Part shown: piece after piece, positions 30,177 to 30,476 of the stretch
How positions within the stretch are numbered: position 1 is the first letter of the stretch
How the letters are laid out: every line of letters begins with the position of its first letter
Origin: Anaerolineae bacterium
Lineage (GTDB): Bacteria > Chloroflexota > Anaerolineae > 4572-78 > J111
Length of the DNA stretch: 30,476 nt
Direction of reading: 5' to 3'
Assembly: GCA_020433835.1 (NCBI GenBank)
Contig: JAGRBY010000017.1
Location: forward strand, 1 to 30,476
The notes under the pieces: model-generated
Databases searched by the model: none
What the model saw: only the letters and a program-made list of their open reading frames with translations
Told to the model about the DNA's origin: nothing
Translations under genes and position numbers: made by a program

Positions 30177-30476
30177 TGTACGTGTTTCCTACCTCTCCTA
30201 AAATAGCGCTATAAGAGCCTCAAATATTGAACCTACGGACCTGCTTATAAGCGTGATCAGGCCACACTCACCGGCACTCCACACTTTAAAAATAACAAGA
30301 ACTGAGCCAATAGTATAGCTTTCGTTCAGTTCGGGGTCAATATGGAATTGAATAATCTATGGGAGTGAAGAGACGGGAGATCGAAAGATGGGGGGTGATA
30401 TAAACCTCATCCTCAACCCTGGTCTCCCGTTTGTAGTTTGTTCGTATCCGGTTTTGTTATAGATAACCCAAGTTGC
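30177..30476. other. Intergenic end of window with partial MITE-like repeat
   Basis: No ORF worth calling. It must contain the promoter of the leftward flavoprotein gene. An 8-bp inverted repeat ACGGGAGA/TCTCCCGT (30373-30380 with 30423-30430) belongs to the GGAGAT-type intergenic words. The last bases carry the start of another copy of the MITE-like element (see next feature). Confidence 0.55.
30463..30476. repeat. Terminal repeat of a second MITE-like element copy (cut by window edge)
   Basis: ATAACCCAAGTTG at 30463-30475 is identical to 7159-7171 in the outer arm of the 7155-7310 element. The position at the window edge means the rest of the copy cannot be seen. Confidence 0.5.

Overview
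The window reads as a chromosomal segment of a free-living bacterium, most likely a Chloroflexota (Anaerolineae-like) organism. This is inferred from gene style, not from a marker gene: a fused response regulator/thioredoxin-reductase-like flavoprotein, a DesK/NreB-type kinase with a RDLHDG H-box, leaderless (cytoplasmic) HtrA proteins, an LD-transpeptidase with SH3-like repeats, and intergenic palindromes of the CCGCAAAGACGCAAAG kind. No rRNA, tRNA, CRISPR array, phage module or transposase gene is visible. About 22 intact protein genes, one partial gene and two decayed genes are supported.

Layout. 1-2980: the end of a soluble transhydrogenase (sthA), then a minus-strand run of an isocitrate/isopropylmalate-type dehydrogenase, a low-molecular-weight tyrosine-phosphatase family enzyme and a fructosamine-kinase family enzyme; the last two are probably a protein-deglycation pair. 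3195-5494: three tandem paralogous response regulators, two with winged-helix output and one receiver-only, with no kinase beside them. 5482-7880: a visibly AT-richer, decaying stretch with a broken DUF427 gene, a membrane-anchored helix-hairpin-helix protein, a 65-residue protein, a MITE-like palindromic element and a truncated, frameshifted SigJ-type sigma-factor remnant. 7881-10179: a single-domain protoglobin-like protein, a LacI-family regulator with a textbook self-overlapping promoter and operator, and an uncharacterised protein. 10376-13659: a membrane protein translationally coupled to a GAF histidine kinase, divergent from a NarL-type regulator with a degenerate receiver. 13795-15405: two tandem HtrA-like proteases, the first with and the second without a PDZ domain. 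15406-15942: a long gap with two terminators and a run of hairpins that may be a small structured RNA.

15943-22402 is the most unusual part: a beta-propeller protein, a DHH-family phosphoesterase, a second MITE-like palindrome, a 971-residue protein joining an acyl-CoA-synthetase-like (ANL) domain to a C-terminal diadenylate-cyclase (DisA_N/DAC)-like domain, and a universal stress protein. A DHH phosphodiesterase next to a DAC domain suggests a cyclic-di-AMP-type signalling unit in which an apparently degenerate acyl-adenylate domain could act as the sensor. This is inference from domain motifs and needs a biochemical test.

22538-30476: a Uup-type ABC-F ATPase, an AEC-family permease, a convergently overlapping LD-transpeptidase, a membrane protein with two zinc ribbons, and a receiver/thioredoxin-fold/FAD-reductase fusion lacking both usual redox cysteine pairs. 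The window ends inside what looks like the terminal repeat of another copy of the first MITE-like element.
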